Positions 43,741-57,250 of a stretch of DNA of 64,000 nt are shown one piece after another. The notes beneath the pieces are model-generated. The model was not told the DNA's origin and made no database searches. It was given only the letters and a program-made list of their open reading frames with translations. A program made the translations under genes and the position numbers. Numbering within the stretch: the first letter of the stretch is position 1; each line of letters starts with the position of its first letter. Origin of the DNA: Hydractinia symbiolongicarpus (Eukaryota; Cnidaria; Hydrozoa; Anthoathecata; Hydractiniidae); the NCBI RefSeq assembly GCF_029227915.1, contig NC_079880.1, forward strand, positions 8,018,501 to 8,082,500, given 5' to 3'.

Positions 43741-46700
43741 AATTTAAAATTATTAGGTAATCTAGCCAGCAGTACTAGCCAGCAGTACTAACCAACATCC
43801 CAGTAGAAAGTGGGTTGAACCTTTCCACGCTGGCTGGAACATTCGATTATTAAGCTGCATTTTTTTATTAGGACTATCAAAAACAATTTTCTACAAAATA
43901 TGTTTCCAAAGAAGTCGTTTTGGAATTGTTTCAAAAGAGCATCACTTTACTCAATTTCAATTTAATTAGATCAACAATTACAAAAACTTTCATAGATATA
44001 TAGCAACACAGCCAACAGCACTTGATTACAGCCAACAGCACAAAAATTAGAACAGCAAATTAATAGTATTCTAAGTCATATTTTGTTATATAACTTCGAA
44101 TAAGATAATATAGAATACGTGTTAAGCACCACCGCCAGGACAAATCCCTTTTAGGCAGAGGGACCATAAAAAATTAGGTTGTTTTAGACTTTGTGCTGAC
44201 ATCAGCAGTGCAGATACAAAAAGATTAGCGAAGTTTAGTTTATTGGGTGCCTGTAATGTGTAGAGGTTAAAACCCTGATAAGTAAAATGTATAGGGTCAT
44301 GGATTTTCGACGAACGTATAAGGAAATTTTTTTGAAAGGGTTTGAAAATTTTGCTGACGTCAGCAAAGACCTGGAAAAACACACAAAAAATATTTTCTGA
44401 TTTTTTTATAGCTAATGTCTTCATCGTATAGATCATGAAAGGCTGATCAAGAAAATGTATAGGATCATGTACTTTTGACAAAGGGATGCAGAGATATTTG
44501 GGTTTGATGGGTTTTTGTGACGTCATCAACCCGTTCACTCCAAAACGGATTCGGGTACACATGGTTGGGAAACTTACCCGAAATGTTCCCAGGATTTCCC
44601 TAGTTAGCCAAGTGGTAAAAAATTATCGACGTCACCACCTCGTTTCCAAGTTCATCGCAAAGATCTGGAAACGCTGATCAAGAAAATGTATAGGATCATG
44701 TACTTTTGATAAATGGTTGCAGAGATCTTAGGGTTTAAAGGTTTTTTCATGACGTTATCAATCAGTCCATTCCGAAACGAATTCGGGGACCCAGGTTTGG
44801 GAAACTTTCCTAATTTGGTTCTAAGTGGTCCCTAGTTACCCACGCGGTGAAAAATCATTGACGTTACCACCACGTTTCCAAGTTATTTGGCCTCAAAATT
44901 TTAGGTGCACTATAATGGTTTCATTAATTTAGTGTAAGATATTGACGTTAAATTAGTGTTATTGACGTCGCGTCGTAACGTCAGAAATTTTAACATTTGA
45001 GACATAACTTTTTCGGCTACATTAAAGGAAAATAATCATATTCACTTTGCCTGTTACAAACAGACACATCTCTGTATTATTATAAGAGATCGATAAAGCC
45101 CGTGGAAAAATCCACTGAAGCAGGATAAAATTGAAAAATATGCGTCATTTGAATTTTGATGACGTTGACAAGCCATCTGCAAAAAAATTTGGCTGTTACA
45201 GACACACAGACACACTCTTCGTATTATTATAAGAGATTATTAGGTAATCTAGTCAACAGTACTAACCAACATCACAGTAAACGCTGGGTTGAACCTTTCC
45301 ATGCTGGCTAGGAGCTTCGATCAACTCACTAAATTTTTGATTAAGCTATGAATTAACAAATATCTATAAAACTCTTTCAGAAAAAAGATAATCACAAAAT
45401 TTTTTAATTGACAAAATAGTAATACAATGAGACATCTTGTTTGATAATTTGAAAACAATTTAATTAAGAATTACGAAAACTTGCATAGATGTTAAGCTCT
45501 GCAATCACAAGCACAAAATTATAAGAAGCCAATCAAATTTCCTCTAGGTAGATTTTGTTTCAAAATTTGATATTATTTCTCTGATTTTAGAATTGAATAT
45601 ATCAACCCAATGTTAAGCACCACCACCACCACCACCAAAATGTTCTAATTAACAAAGTAGAAAATCAAAATTTGATATTATTTCTCTGATTTTAGAATTG
45701 AATAAATTATCCCAATGCTAAGCACCACCACCACCACCACCAAAATGTTCTAATTAGCTAATGTAGAAAATCATTGCGAAATTTTAGTTCAACATCTGAA
45801 AACAATTTATTCCAAAATTAGGAAAACTTTCATTGATTTTAACCACTGCAATCACCAACAGAAAATAATATTAAGCAAGTGAATAGTATTCTATGTAAAA
45901 TTTTGCTTTAAAACATAATTTTGTGATGTCGAATTGCATTATATATTTCACGCTCATGTTACTTCCCTGGCTATAGAATTGAATAAGATAATATGGAATA
46001 TGGATTAAGCACCACCGCCAGAACATTTCTCTTAGTAGAAACATACAATTATTATGTTCCATATTTTTCACATTGTTTTTCAATATTGGCATAATATTTT
46101 AGAATTAATAGTTAATCTAGCCAGCAGTACTAACCAACATCCCAGTAAATACTGGGTTGAACCTTTCCACGCTGGCTAGAAGCTTCGATCAACTCAATAA
46201 ATTTTTGATTACGCTATAAATCAAAATTTGATATTATTTCTCTGATTTTAGAATTGAATAAATCAACCCAATGCTAAGCACCACCACCACCACCACCAAA
46301 ATGTTCTAATTAGCTAATGTAGAAAATCATTGGGAAATTTTAGTTCAACATCTAAAAAACAATTTATTCTAAAATTAGGAAAACTTTCATTGATTTTAAC
46401 CACTGCAATCACCAACAGAAAATAATATTAAGCAAGTGAATAGTATTCTATGTAAAATTTTGCTTTAGAACGTAGAAATCCATTGAGATTTTTTAGTTGA
46501 ACATCTGAGAACAACTTATTCTAGAATTAAGAAAACTTGAATTGACGTTAAACAGCACAACCACCAAGAAAAATATAATAAACAAATTAATAGCAGTCTA
46601 GGTAAAATTTTGTTTCAAAACTTAATATTATTTCTTTGATTTTAGGTTTATATGAATCAAGACGTTAAGCACCACCACCACCACCAAAATGTTCTGATTT

Positions 46701-48900
46701 GCAAAATAGAAATTCATTGAAATATTATAATTCAACATCTGAAAACAATTTATTCTAAAATTAGGAAAACTTTCATTGATTTTAACAACTGCAATCACCA
46801 ACAGAAAATTATAATAAGCAAATGAATAGTATTCTATATAAATTTTTTCTTTAAAGCATAATTTTATCTAAAAGTTTCTAACAAGTGATGTCAAATTGCA
46901 TTATATATTTTACGCTCATGTTATTTCCCTGGCTATAGAATTGAATAAGATAATATGGAATATGGGTTAAGCACCACCGCCAGAACAATTCTCTAGGTAG
47001 CAACATACATTTATTATGTTCCATATTTTTCACCTTGTTTTCCAAAATTGGAATAATATTTTAGAATTAATAGGTAATCTAGCCAGCAGTACTAACCAAC
47101 ATCCCAGTAAATACTGGGTTGAACCGTTCCACACTGGCTAGGAGCTTCGATCAACTCACTAAATTTTTGATTAAGCCATGAATTAACAAATATCTATAAA
47201 ACTCTTTCAGAAAAAAGGTAAGCACAAAATTTTTGTTAATTGACAAAATAGAAATGCAATGAGACATTTTGTTTTATAATTTGAAGACAATTTAATTGAG
47301 GATTATGAAAACATGCATAGATGTTAAGCACTGCAATCACCAGCGCAAAGGTAGAGGAAGCGAAATAATTTCATTCTATGTAAAATTTTGTTTAAACATT
47401 TGATATTATTTCTCTGATTTTGGAATTGAATAAATCAACACAATGTTAAGCACCACCACCACCAACAAAATTTTCTAATTAACAAAGTAGAAAATCAAAA
47501 TTTGATATTATTTCTCTGATTTTAGAATTGAATAAATCAACCCAATGCTAAGCACCACCACCACCACCACCAAAATGTTCTAATTAGCTAATGTAGAAAA
47601 TCATTGAGAAATTTTAGTTCAACATCTGAAAACAATTTATTCCAAAATTAGGAAAACTTTCATTGATTTTAACCACTGCAATCACCAACAGAAAATAATA
47701 TTAGGCAAGTGAATAGTATTCTATGTAAAATTTTGCTTTAGAACGTAGAAATCCATTGAGATCTGAGCATCTGAGAACAACTTATTCTAGAATTAAGAAA
47801 ACTTGAATTGACAATAAGCAACACAACCACCAAGACAAATATAATAAACAAATTAATAGTTTTCTAGGTAAAATTTTGTTTCAAAATTAAATATTATTTC
47901 TTTGATTTTAGGTTTATATAAATCAAAACGTTAAGCACCACCACCACCACCAAAATGTTCTGATTTGCAAAATAGAAATTCATTGAAATATTATAATTCA
48001 ACATCTGAAAACAATTTAGTCTAACATTAGGAAAACTTTCATTGATTTTAAGCACCACCACCACCACCAAAATTTTCAAATTAGCAAATTGATTTTAAAT
48101 ACCACAAACACCACCAGAAATTTATAATAAGCAAATAAATAGTATTTTAAGTAAAATTTTCTTTTAAAAATTTGATATTATTTCTCTGATTTTAGAATTA
48201 AATAAGGCAACACAATGTTAAGCACCACCACCCCCACCAAAATGTTCGTATTAGCAAAATAGAAAACCATTGAGATATTTCAGTTCAACATCTGAAAACA
48301 ATTTAGTCTAGAATTAGGCAATCTTGCATAGATGTTAAGCACTGCAATCAGCAAAAGAAAATTATAAGAAGCAAATTAATAATATTCTTTGTAAAACTTT
48401 GCTTTCATCTGAAAACAATTTATTCTAGAATTAGGAAAATTTGCATTGATGTTAAAGCACCACAACGACCGGCACAAAATTATAATCGTTCATATTTGAA
48501 GTAATGTTTTGTGATGTTTTGTGATAAATTCGATAATTTTCGGATTTTTAAATTTGATAATATAACACATATCTTAAGCACCATCAGCACCATCAAAAGT
48601 TTCCAATTAGCAAAGTAGTAATTCATTGGGATATTTTAATTCAAAATCTGAAAACAATTTATTCTAGAATTTTTAAAATTGCATTGATGTATAACAACAC
48701 AGCGAATGGTACAAAATTATAATAAGATTTTTCAAATTAGCAAGTTAGTGGTTTTATTTTACTAAACTCGGGTGATTTTTCCGAATTTGGAGTTGTGCTT
48801 TGGAATTAGCATGTAAATTGATCAGTAATGTCAACCAACATGCCAGTTAATACTGTGTTTCCACCTCGGCTGGAAAATTCCATTATTTTTGGATCGCTTG
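43740..48900. repeat. CAC-rich interspersed repeat block
   Basis: A mosaic of recurring modules. Module 1 is TAATCTAGCCAGCAGTACTA...CTGGCTAG at about 43,756, 45,248, 46,113 and 47,076, with a degenerate relative near 48,820. Module 2 is TTAAGCACCACCACCACC (or the CCGCCAG variant), at least ten copies between 44,122 and 48,225, followed by AAAATGTTCTAATTAGC. Module 3 is AATTAGGAAAACTTTCATTG...AATAGTATTCTATGTAAAAT at about 45,817, 46,372, 46,752 and 47,646. Spacing is irregular (0.3-0.9 kb), so this is a rearranged tandem cluster and not a simple satellite. No coding frame of credit. Confidence 0.85.
44273..44905. repeat. Tandem ~231-bp repeat with GACGTCA motifs
   Basis: GCTGATCAAGAAAATGTATA occurs at 44442 and 44673 (period 231 bp), and a shorter related copy starts near 44,273. 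Units contain GTGACGTCATCAA or GACGTTATCAA and a CACCACCTCGTTTCCAAGTT end. GTATTATTATAAGAGAT recurs at about 45,075 and 45,222, outside the tandem. The 146-codon minus-strand frame here is repeat-derived. Confidence 0.8.
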
Positions 48901-51609
48901 GCAAAATAGTTATGTAAAAGGAGCTTGTAGGCGCTTAAAATGGTATAACAATACAAATTGGCCAGGACTAAAAAAGTCTAAACAATCGAAGAACTGGGCA
49001 TGCTGATATCAAGAAAAATTAGCTAGTATCGGTTAAGATTTTAGATCTAGTAAAATAGCCTATATCCTAGTTCTAAGTTAGCTAAAGCTCGAAGCACATG
49101 TTACTTACATAAAAAGGCTTCGTAATTGCTGGTGGTTAGGAACTTGATTATTTCTCTCTCTTTTCCACATGTCCGTGATTTTAACTTCACAACTTCCGAT
49201 GGTTTTCGTAATAGGAGTGTTAAAATGTAACAAACAGCAACGGCGAAATTTATCGCAGACTTGCAACTACTCTGAAGCTTTTTGACCTAAAATTAATAAA
49301 AGAATGAAAATAAAAGGCAAAAAATGTTGGACAAATGTGTAAAAAAGGTATTGAAATTTTTTTGTATGAAAATAAAATTAGTTTTTTAAGTTTCTTATGA
49401 GCTTGATATGGTTTACAGGAAATGATATTAATTTCGTATCTTACCTTCTGCTGATGCTGTCACGATTATTTTGATGAGATAAGGTCTAAATAAATAGTCC
49501 GATTTGAAAATTTCTTTCTTTAGCTGCAGATGTTTACAATGAGAATACGTACGTCCTAATAGCATAATGGAGTCTTTCATATTCAATATCTGCTCACTGC
49601 TATGTAATACAATAATTGACTTTCACTTGCTAAACAACAAAATCGCTTCCAATTTCGCCTTTAAACCAATCTTGCAAAATTAAACGAGGCCTAAATTATC
49701 CATTTGAATCATATGCCCACAATTCGGTACATGGATCGACTCGGTTGACAGGCAACAAAATTGATTTCCATTTTACGTTCAAACCAAACTTTTGAAATCG
49801 TACTAGGACTAAATTATCCATTTTGATGATATGCTCACAACTCCGTACAATTATCAACTTTCGTACAAAATTTATCACAAAATTTTTTCTTGTAAATGGT
49901 AGGCATAAAAATATATTCCAAATTAGAATTATAAAACATAGTAAAATCATAAAGCATATCTCATAATATTTCATTTATACAATAAATAATCCCTAATAGT
50001 AGGCTTTATGATATATTTGATTCCAACAATAAGAATTTATAAAAGCGTGGCATGTCATTTAGACAATGAAACACGCCTTCTAGTGGTAGAATTTATGTAT
50101 AAAATTAGATGTCATAAAAATAAAATATAAGTATTTTTGTTAACTGCTCAAAAATTTTAAAAATATATTCAATCAAATTTTTCCCAATTGTAATTTAGGG
50201 AATTACTTAAAAGAATGATATATCATTTGTACGTAATAATCAAAACCAGGACAAGTTCTGATGAAATGATGGATGACCAATTCATTAAAGCGTAAGCTAA
50301 ACTTCAAACTAACTCCCTCTATGCACTATGCATATATTTTACTAAATATAGTCTAGCTCTTTTCGTCCATAACATGATGCTATCAATTCTCTTCTATGAC
50401 TTACACGTAAAAGTTAACAAGAGAGGAAAATATCGCGTCGTGTTTCTTATGTTGTCTGCAGAACAATTTGCGTAAGTGGCATTTCCAATAGCTCATGATA
50501 TCGCATATTTGCAGCAAAAAATAAACCAGAAGCAAAAAAATACACTTTTAAAAATGATTCAGTCAATACGCAATTAAAAATATACAAACAAATGTTTGTA
50601 TTCACAATATTTCTGCATTGACAGGTTGTCATTTCAAAAAACAAAACAATTTATTTGTCAAAATAAATAAAACGTTGGAAAGCAGTAAATATCTACAATT
50701 ACATGATTAGATGAGAAAATATTAGCACTTGTGCAATTAAAGATATTAGCACTTTGAACAATTAAAAACATAACATCTCTTCTCAAAAACACATTGTCTT
50801 TTCTGAAAACCATTGAAATTGTAATCTTCTTCATAAATTGTTGAGAATAACCATTAGTTTCTTGTTGTCGTTTCATGTTTCTTCTTTGGCCTATAATTAT
50901 AAACATGCATCAGAAGTGTACGACATTTTCACTGGCAACAAATTATATTCTTCAATTCTTTGACTAAATATAAATCCATGCTTTATTTTAGACAATAAAA
51001 ACACAAATGAAGAGTATATTTCTATAATCCTTCAAAAACTTTACTTTAAATTTTAAAATTTGTTTTGTGGAAAATATTTTTAATAGATGTAGACAGAAAC
51101 TCACCAAGTAAACTCGAGCAATTTACACGCCATTAAAAAATCTGGATAGCCTAACCTTAGATCTAAATAGGTAAAAATCGTTCTTCCTTACCTACAAGAT
51201 AATGTTTCTTGGTTAGCCAACATTAACTAAATAACATAATAAATGATAATCGAAAGCTCGCCATTTATATTTATTGATCCACTCTTTATATGTTTAGGAT
51301 TGTTTATAGCTCTTTGACTATCACATTCGTTTATTTTGAGATCAAGATGAAGTCAAATTACCGTAACAGCCGTGTGCAAAATTTGTTCAATAATTGCAAT
51401 GATACCGCGAACTCTGACAAAGAAGCAAAATACATTGACAGGTTGCACCACAGCTAGTTACTACTTAAGAGTAGATTGTTTCTTGTTACGTTGAGTTGAG
51501 ATAAGCATAGGATTGATATATTTGGCAATTGTCTAATTATGCGGTTGCTGTGTTTGTACAACTTCAGTAACTCAAATAGAAGATATCTATGCACTAGAAC
51601 TCATGCAGG
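48901..51609. other. Unassigned AT-rich region with a small tandem repeat
   Basis: At 49,570-49,870 a ~119-bp unit (AACAAAATCGCTTCCAATTT / AACAAAATTGATTTCCATTT, then ...AAACCAA...) is repeated two to three times with heavy divergence. The rest has no gene or RNA that I can support. Minus-strand frames at 49696-49974 and 50447-50906 are short and featureless. Confidence 0.5.
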
Positions 51610-51685
51610 TCTGACATTGGTCTTGTGGTAGAGCGTTTACCTTCAGTGGGGAAGGCATTGGGTTCAGACTCCAGCCGAGCCATGG
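51610..51685 (+). mobile_element. tRNA-like SINE head
   Basis: TTGGTCTTGTGGTAGAGCG fits a box A, and GGGTTCAGACTCC fits a box B about 35 bp downstream. CCTTC/GAAGG could form an anticodon-type stem. Acceptor-stem pairing is poor, so it is not a working tRNA; it resembles the RNA polymerase III promoter head of a tRNA-derived SINE. The extent of the body downstream is not clear. Confidence 0.45.
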
Positions 51686-52785
51686 CAGAGAATATAAACG
51701 TGCGAATCGATTTATTCTGCTTAATGTTCAGCATGAAAATAGGATTGATATCTTAGGCGGTTGTCGAGTTAAGCGACTGTGTGCTTGCACGCCTTTCGTA
51801 GCTCAACATTTTGATTTTCCAATAACAGTATATTTGACAAGAGTTTGTTACATCAGCCGACTGGAATTGTAATCTAACAAAACAAAAGTACAGTTAGGAA
51901 TACAAATTTAATTTAGAAACGCGCCACGTCTAATAACGCATGCTTTTCTGACGATAAAGTCTTTTGTAGGTTTTAAAAATGCTATTCATGATACGCAAGT
52001 ACCAAGATCTTTATTTAAATAAATGGAAAGGGTTTATACTATAACTGTTTTTCTGAGCAACAAGTGTCAATTTTGCAAATTGTTGTAATCGAAACAAAGT
52101 TGTACAATGTTAAAAAAAAATGTTACCTTAACATTTTATGGATAGGAGCAATGTGCGCGGATTTTAAATGTTGTTCATTCTTCTCCAAAAGCATTCTTAT
52201 AACTGCCAGTCATCCAACACATTGTGATGTACTCGAGTGCATTTTTACTGATCTAAACATTTTTTTAATAAAATATAAACTACAACATTTTAACTACAAA
52301 TAATAGAAAAATAGAAACGCAAACGGAGGAGTAAGTGTCAATTATAAAATGGGAAATGCAAGTCAAGTTTAGAAAATACAGATTGCTAAATTCACTGTCG
52401 TAAGTGTTGCAGAAAGTATAATAGTAGAAGTGTTACCTTTAATTGAAGAACAATATCCGCTACCATGAGCTTGTTGGAAATGCGTCGTTTCAATTAAAAA
52501 AAACATATTTGACAACATGAGTGGCAAAATGTCCACTGATTTTTTTTGATTCTAAAATGGCATTGTGATAGGCAGGTGCCTAAAAGCCTTTAAATGACTG
52601 TTTGTCAGTTATCAAACTACACTTCTACTATAAACTATATTAAATGTATAGATTATATTTTTTTTTATTTAGAACGTTAAACTGACTATTATTGATTACT
52701 ATTCTATGAAAACTGATTTCATTTGCAACTGTGAAATGTTAGGCTTCCAAAATAGATAAAATGATCTTTCTGGCTTAATTTGATA
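51686..52785. other. Unassigned AT-rich spacer
   Basis: No convincing gene. The 79-codon plus-strand frame at 52064-52303 has no recognisable motif. Confidence 0.4.
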
Positions 52786-52789
52786 ACAA

Positions 52790-53300
52790 AAGAAATTTTG
52801 TATGATTGTTACGTACAAAGAAATTTTGTGATAATTCTTTCACTTCAAGTTATCTCCATCCTTTTTTTAAATCCTATCCCAGCTATACCCCTATCTCACT
52901 TACTCTACCGTACCCTTTCGACCTCCAAACCTATTTCACCGCACGCCACTCTACCCTTAAATCACCACGTGTCACTCTGCTCTACTAAATCCCATTCCAA
53001 TACATAATGACACGATAATATTTGAAATTCATGTTATAATATTTGGAGCTTCTATTTTAATTTTTTTTAAATAAAAAAGAAAATTTTTTATGATTGTTAC
53101 GCACAAAGAAATTTTGTGACGTTATAATTCCTTCACTTCCCGTATTTACCTCAAATCCTACCCCACATATACCCCTATCCATTCTCCTACTCTATCCTAC
53201 CCTACCGACCTCCAAACCTATCACACCGCACGTCACTCTACTCCAATCTCACCACACATCGCTCTACTCTAACTAAATCCTATTTCAACATATAACATAA
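52790..53300. repeat. Two tandem copies of a ~290-bp pyrimidine-rich repeat
   Basis: ATGATTGTTACG-ACAAAGAAATTTTGTG begins copies at about 52,802 and 53,090. Each continues into a C/T-rich stretch with ACCTCCAAACCTAT, CACCGCACG-CACTCTAC and ACTAAATCC-ATT. Identity is moderate. The frames at 52780-53276 are repeat-derived. Confidence 0.8.
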
Positions 53301-53399
53301 GACAAAAATATTTTAAATATATAATATTTTTTCATATAATTTGATTTTTTGGTGATAAAACACAACGAAATACGCTTTTTTGACAGCAGAATTAATTGG

Positions 53400-54060
53400 T
53401 AAGCAAACGAGGAGATGAAATTCACTCGCGCTAAAACAACTGAAGAGATAAATGCAGTTAGCGAGGAGATGGAATTCACTCTGGACAATCAAAAAAGACA
53501 TAGAAGGGATAAAAACCTATTAATTTAAAAAAAACACAGCAACCAAGGAGATAAATTTATTTTTAAAAAAACAGAGGAGATAGAATTCACTCAAAGATGG
53601 AATTCACTTTGAACAACAACTAAAATATAGAAGGGATAAAAATCCACTTATGTAAAAAACAACAACAAGCGAAGAGATAAATTTTATTTTTTAAGAAGCA
53701 GAGGAGATGAAATTCACCCAGAGGAGATTAAATTCACTCAGAGGAGATGTAATTCACTCTGCACAATAATAAAAACAACCGGGATAGAAATCTACCTGTA
53801 TTAAAAACAACAACAACAATAAAAAAGGGGATTGGAATCACTTTTTAAAAACAACAACAAATGAGGAGATGAAATTCACTCATGTTAAAAACAACCCGGC
53901 GAAATAAATTTATTTATAATAACCAGAGGGCATAGAATCCACTTTAAACCATAATAAAAATAGAAGGTACAGAAATCCACTTATGTAGAGAGAAAAAGCA
54001 TTAGTTGGGTGTAATTCACTCTTTTTAAACGAAAGAAAAGGTGGTGCAATTCATATTAGT
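53400..54060. repeat. Degenerate minisatellite with a GAGGAGATGAAATTCACTC core
   Basis: The core GAGGAGATGAAATTCACTC and variants (GGAATTCACTC, AAATTCACCC, AATTCATATT) recur about a dozen times, separated by A-rich AAAACAACAAC spacers and AGAAGGGATAAAAATCCACT pieces. Unit length varies from about 25 to 110 bp. No coding potential. Confidence 0.8.
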
Positions 54061-54242
54061 ATGCAAAATAAATAGTAAGCCTTGCTAATTTGGAAGAATA
54101 TAAACATACCTCAATGCAGAACATATAAGCTGAAAGATGTTGTTGTTATTGTGGGAGGAATGGAAGTCGCAACGCTAAAATAAAAATTTCATAAAATTAG
54201 GAACTCTAGATGTTGAAAGAACCATCAATACTTAATTGCTAA

Positions 54243-54658
54243 CCCTATTCATGCGTAGTAAATATTTTGCGTCCCTCGCGTTACACACTCATTGAGGACC
54301 CCAAGGTGTTATGTTTTTACATCATTTTGGGTATTAGATGTTGAGGTTTGGGGCTATGTGAAATTATTAATTTTAATTCAATTCTGACAAAAATGCACTG
54401 AATGAAGAATAAAAATCATTAAAAAGCGTATCATTTTTTTATTTTTTGTCTAACTGACGCCTATTATATTTTTAATCCTTTACGAAAGATATACCCCGAA
54501 CAACGGGTCTTAAAAAAAACTTGTATTTCTACATTTGTACCAACTTCTATGACTTACGATTACAACAAATAATAACTCACGGCGGTACGGCATGACTCTT
54601 CCCTCCCAACCTTCACCACCACAATCGCCTCTCTCTTTACGTCTCGCGATGAATAGGG
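54243..54658. mobile_element. MITE with piggyBac-like ends
   Basis: Left end CCCTATTCATGCG and right end CGCGATGAATAGGG are inverted repeats sharing CCCTATTCAT. The flanks are CTAA (54239-54242) on the left and TTAA (54659-54662) on the right. piggyBac elements duplicate TTAA and start with CCC, so a decayed piggyBac-type MITE of 416 bp fits. It contains no transposase. Confidence 0.55.
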
Positions 54659-54662
54659 TTAA

Positions 54663-56336
54663 CATTTGTAAAAATAGAAAAATGTGCTGGCAAAAACGTT
54701 TCTTCCTTTCGTAAATTGTTCAAAATACATTTTTATTATGCACGAATACAACTTACCCCTCATAATCCGAGAACGGGTAAGGATGCAAGAGAGTTTCAGA
54801 TGATGTGAGGAAGTTCCAGAGTATGTGAGAGAGTTTCGGAGGATTTGAGCAAACCAAGAAATCTTTACAAGCCAGACATCTGAAGTATATCGCAGCAGTG
54901 TAGTGGTAAGAATTGCGTTTTTTTATTATTTTCTTTAAAACTATTTTTAAATTACATAGGTATATATATAATATTATAATTTATTAGCAATTAGAATGAA
55001 TCTTTTGTTTATGAATTTATGAACTGTGAACGTAGATGACACCTCAAATTGAAAAATATTCTAGACCATGAAAGAGCAATTGAAGTAGAGAAGTCACAAT
55101 TAGCAGGCATGGTCATTTCTCTTAAAAGAAAGTCGAAGTCAATTCATGGATCGATCAAGAATTAAGTTCTGAAAAGGGTAGTACCATTTAAGAAATTTCG
55201 AATTAATTATAATTCAGTCATCCATTATATCACCTTCACCAATTATAATTCAGTCATCCAAACTGCATTATATCACCTTCAAGGTAGCTCACATTTCACT
55301 TAGCAACTGAATATGTGCTCGGTCTTTAAGCTTACAGAAAAATCAGAAAAGTCAACAAAGATAATAAGCATAAGGAAGAATATCTTAGGTTTATTTAAAA
55401 CAATTGTTGGAACCACACGTAGCGTAGTACCTAAAAACGTATTTAAAGAGATAATCAGAGTCGTTGTTGGGAATTAAAACAGCTAATTACTTAAAAAATC
55501 CTATAATTTACATTCACAACCTACAAAAACGAGCTATAGCAAGGAAAAGAACTTTCTATCCCTACTGTGGCATATCATGTTTGTGTCTTCTAAAATTCAA
55601 CAGACAGCCACTGAATGTTATGTAACAAAGAGATCCAACCACTCTAAAAATTACAGAATTATCATGTTTTTCACACCAAAAGGGCTGAGGCGATATACAA
55701 AATTATGTTGTCAAATTCAGCCATTTATCAGAGGTTTTCCAAGACAAATTGCAAAAAGTTCATTTCACGGTTGTGAAATAGTAATAATGATATTAACAAA
55801 AAACATGATGCAACTAACTTAATTTTAAATCTACATTTTCAGCTTGGCCCTATTAACAGAACTGATAGCAAATTGAATCCAGTCGGCCTGGAATCCATCC
55901 TTACTCATATATGTCGACATAGTATTCAAATAAAAAGGTTAATGCATGCACTAGCCAATGATTGTCTAATATGGAAAAAAGGTGCTAACAGTGAGAACGT
56001 CGACGGTGTAGAAAGATTCCACTTATATTTATATGTCAACTTTGCATTTGGACTACAAAGTTAAAATCACACATTTTCTTTGCGATGACCAAAGAAGAAA
56101 TTGCCAATGAAAAAAAATCGTTATGTGGCACTAAAAGCTAACAAAGTACTCGTTCTGATAACTGACACAATATCGCAAAAGTGGGAAAATTGCTCTGAAT
56201 GGGATAATAAAAAGGGGGGATAAAGATTTTTTAATTGAAAATCTAAAAAAAGAAATAAGAAGGGAGAGAATAAGTAGTGAAACTTTAAATAGAAATATGT
56301 CCGTAAAATTTAAGAATTAAAGAAGATAAAAGAAGA
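54663..56336. other. Unassigned spacer
   Basis: Includes an imperfect tandem duplication of AATTATAATTCAGTCATCCA...TATATCACCTTCA at 55,203-55,283. The frames at 55577-55822 and 55873-56064 have no features I recognise. Confidence 0.4.
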
Positions 56337-56470
56337 TTGAATTTATATTTATTAAATTTATATTTATTAAATTTATATTTATTGAACTTATATTTATTAA
56401 ATTTTTATTTATTGAATTTATATTTATTGAGTCTATATTTATTGAATTTATATTTATTACATTTATTCTT
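56337..56470. repeat. ~15-bp minisatellite (TTTATATTTATTRAA)n
   Basis: About nine units in tandem with small changes, ending right at the left end of the pogo-like MITE. Confidence 0.9.
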
Positions 56471-56473
56471 ATA

Positions 56474-56900
56474 GAGTTGCCGCCCGATAAGTGGAACGTT
56501 CATAGAAACACAAGCGATCGTTTCACTTATCCAAATATATCCAAAGTAAAAAATACAAATTGGAAAATTGAACATAGCGACTTTAATTTTTTTGGGGACA
56601 CCTTACTTTCTTTTAATTATTTGAACATTCTGTCTTTAAAGACGTTTTAATTCTCAAACAAACGTTTAGATAAAAAACTTTCTTTTGATGCCTGTACGGA
56701 TGACATGTTGTCTTCAGAAAAAAAAACTGTTAGTTCTAAAAAATCCGTGAACCAAATCCACAATTTCTACTTATTTAGTTTTCACTTATCTAAGGAAATT
56801 ATAAAAGCTTGAAAAAAGACCAATGCAAGGAACCTGCGAACATGGTTCCACTTATATAAGGTTTCACTTATGACGAGTTCCACATATCGAGCGGCAACTG
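56474..56900. mobile_element. 427-bp MITE with Tc1/mariner-pogo-like ends
   Basis: The left end GAGTTGCCGCCCGATAAGTG and the reverse complement of the right end CAGTTGCCGCTCGATATGTG match at 17 of 20 positions, and the next four bases (GAAC) also match. TA dinucleotides flank both ends (56472-56473 and 56901-56902), the expected target duplication. TTTCACTTAT / ATAAGTG words recur several times inside near both ends, possibly transposase sites. No coding capacity. Confidence 0.75.
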
Positions 56901-57250
56901 TATTTCTAATCATACTACCCAGCAACAGCATTAGCAGTCCATGTTGACAGTCAGGGTTAGCCAAAACACGCACCGGTTCACTAAAAAGAAAAAACAGATG
57001 ATATTTAACATACTTAGAAAAAATTTGCTTAAAAACATGTTTAAAGGAACAAAGATTCCTAGCACTTTTTTTTAATATTATCTTTTGTCTCAACCTATAG
57101 ACAAAAAATGCTATTTATGTCTTACCAGATTTTCTGGATGCACATTGGAAGGATCACGGAAACGTTGGAAACTTCTAGCGGAGTTGAGAGCTTCTTTCAA
57201 CTGGATCAGTCAGGGCACGAAGGAAAAGATTGTGAGAAAGATGAAAAATG

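Noticed and set aside
44122-44562. 146-codon minus-strand frame
   Set aside because: It spans tandemly repeated units and its internal sequence repeats (KVHDPIHF...KIHDPIHF) with the repeat period.
52780-53276. Serine/proline-rich plus-strand frames
   Set aside because: They come from the two pyrimidine-rich tandem repeat copies in different frames.
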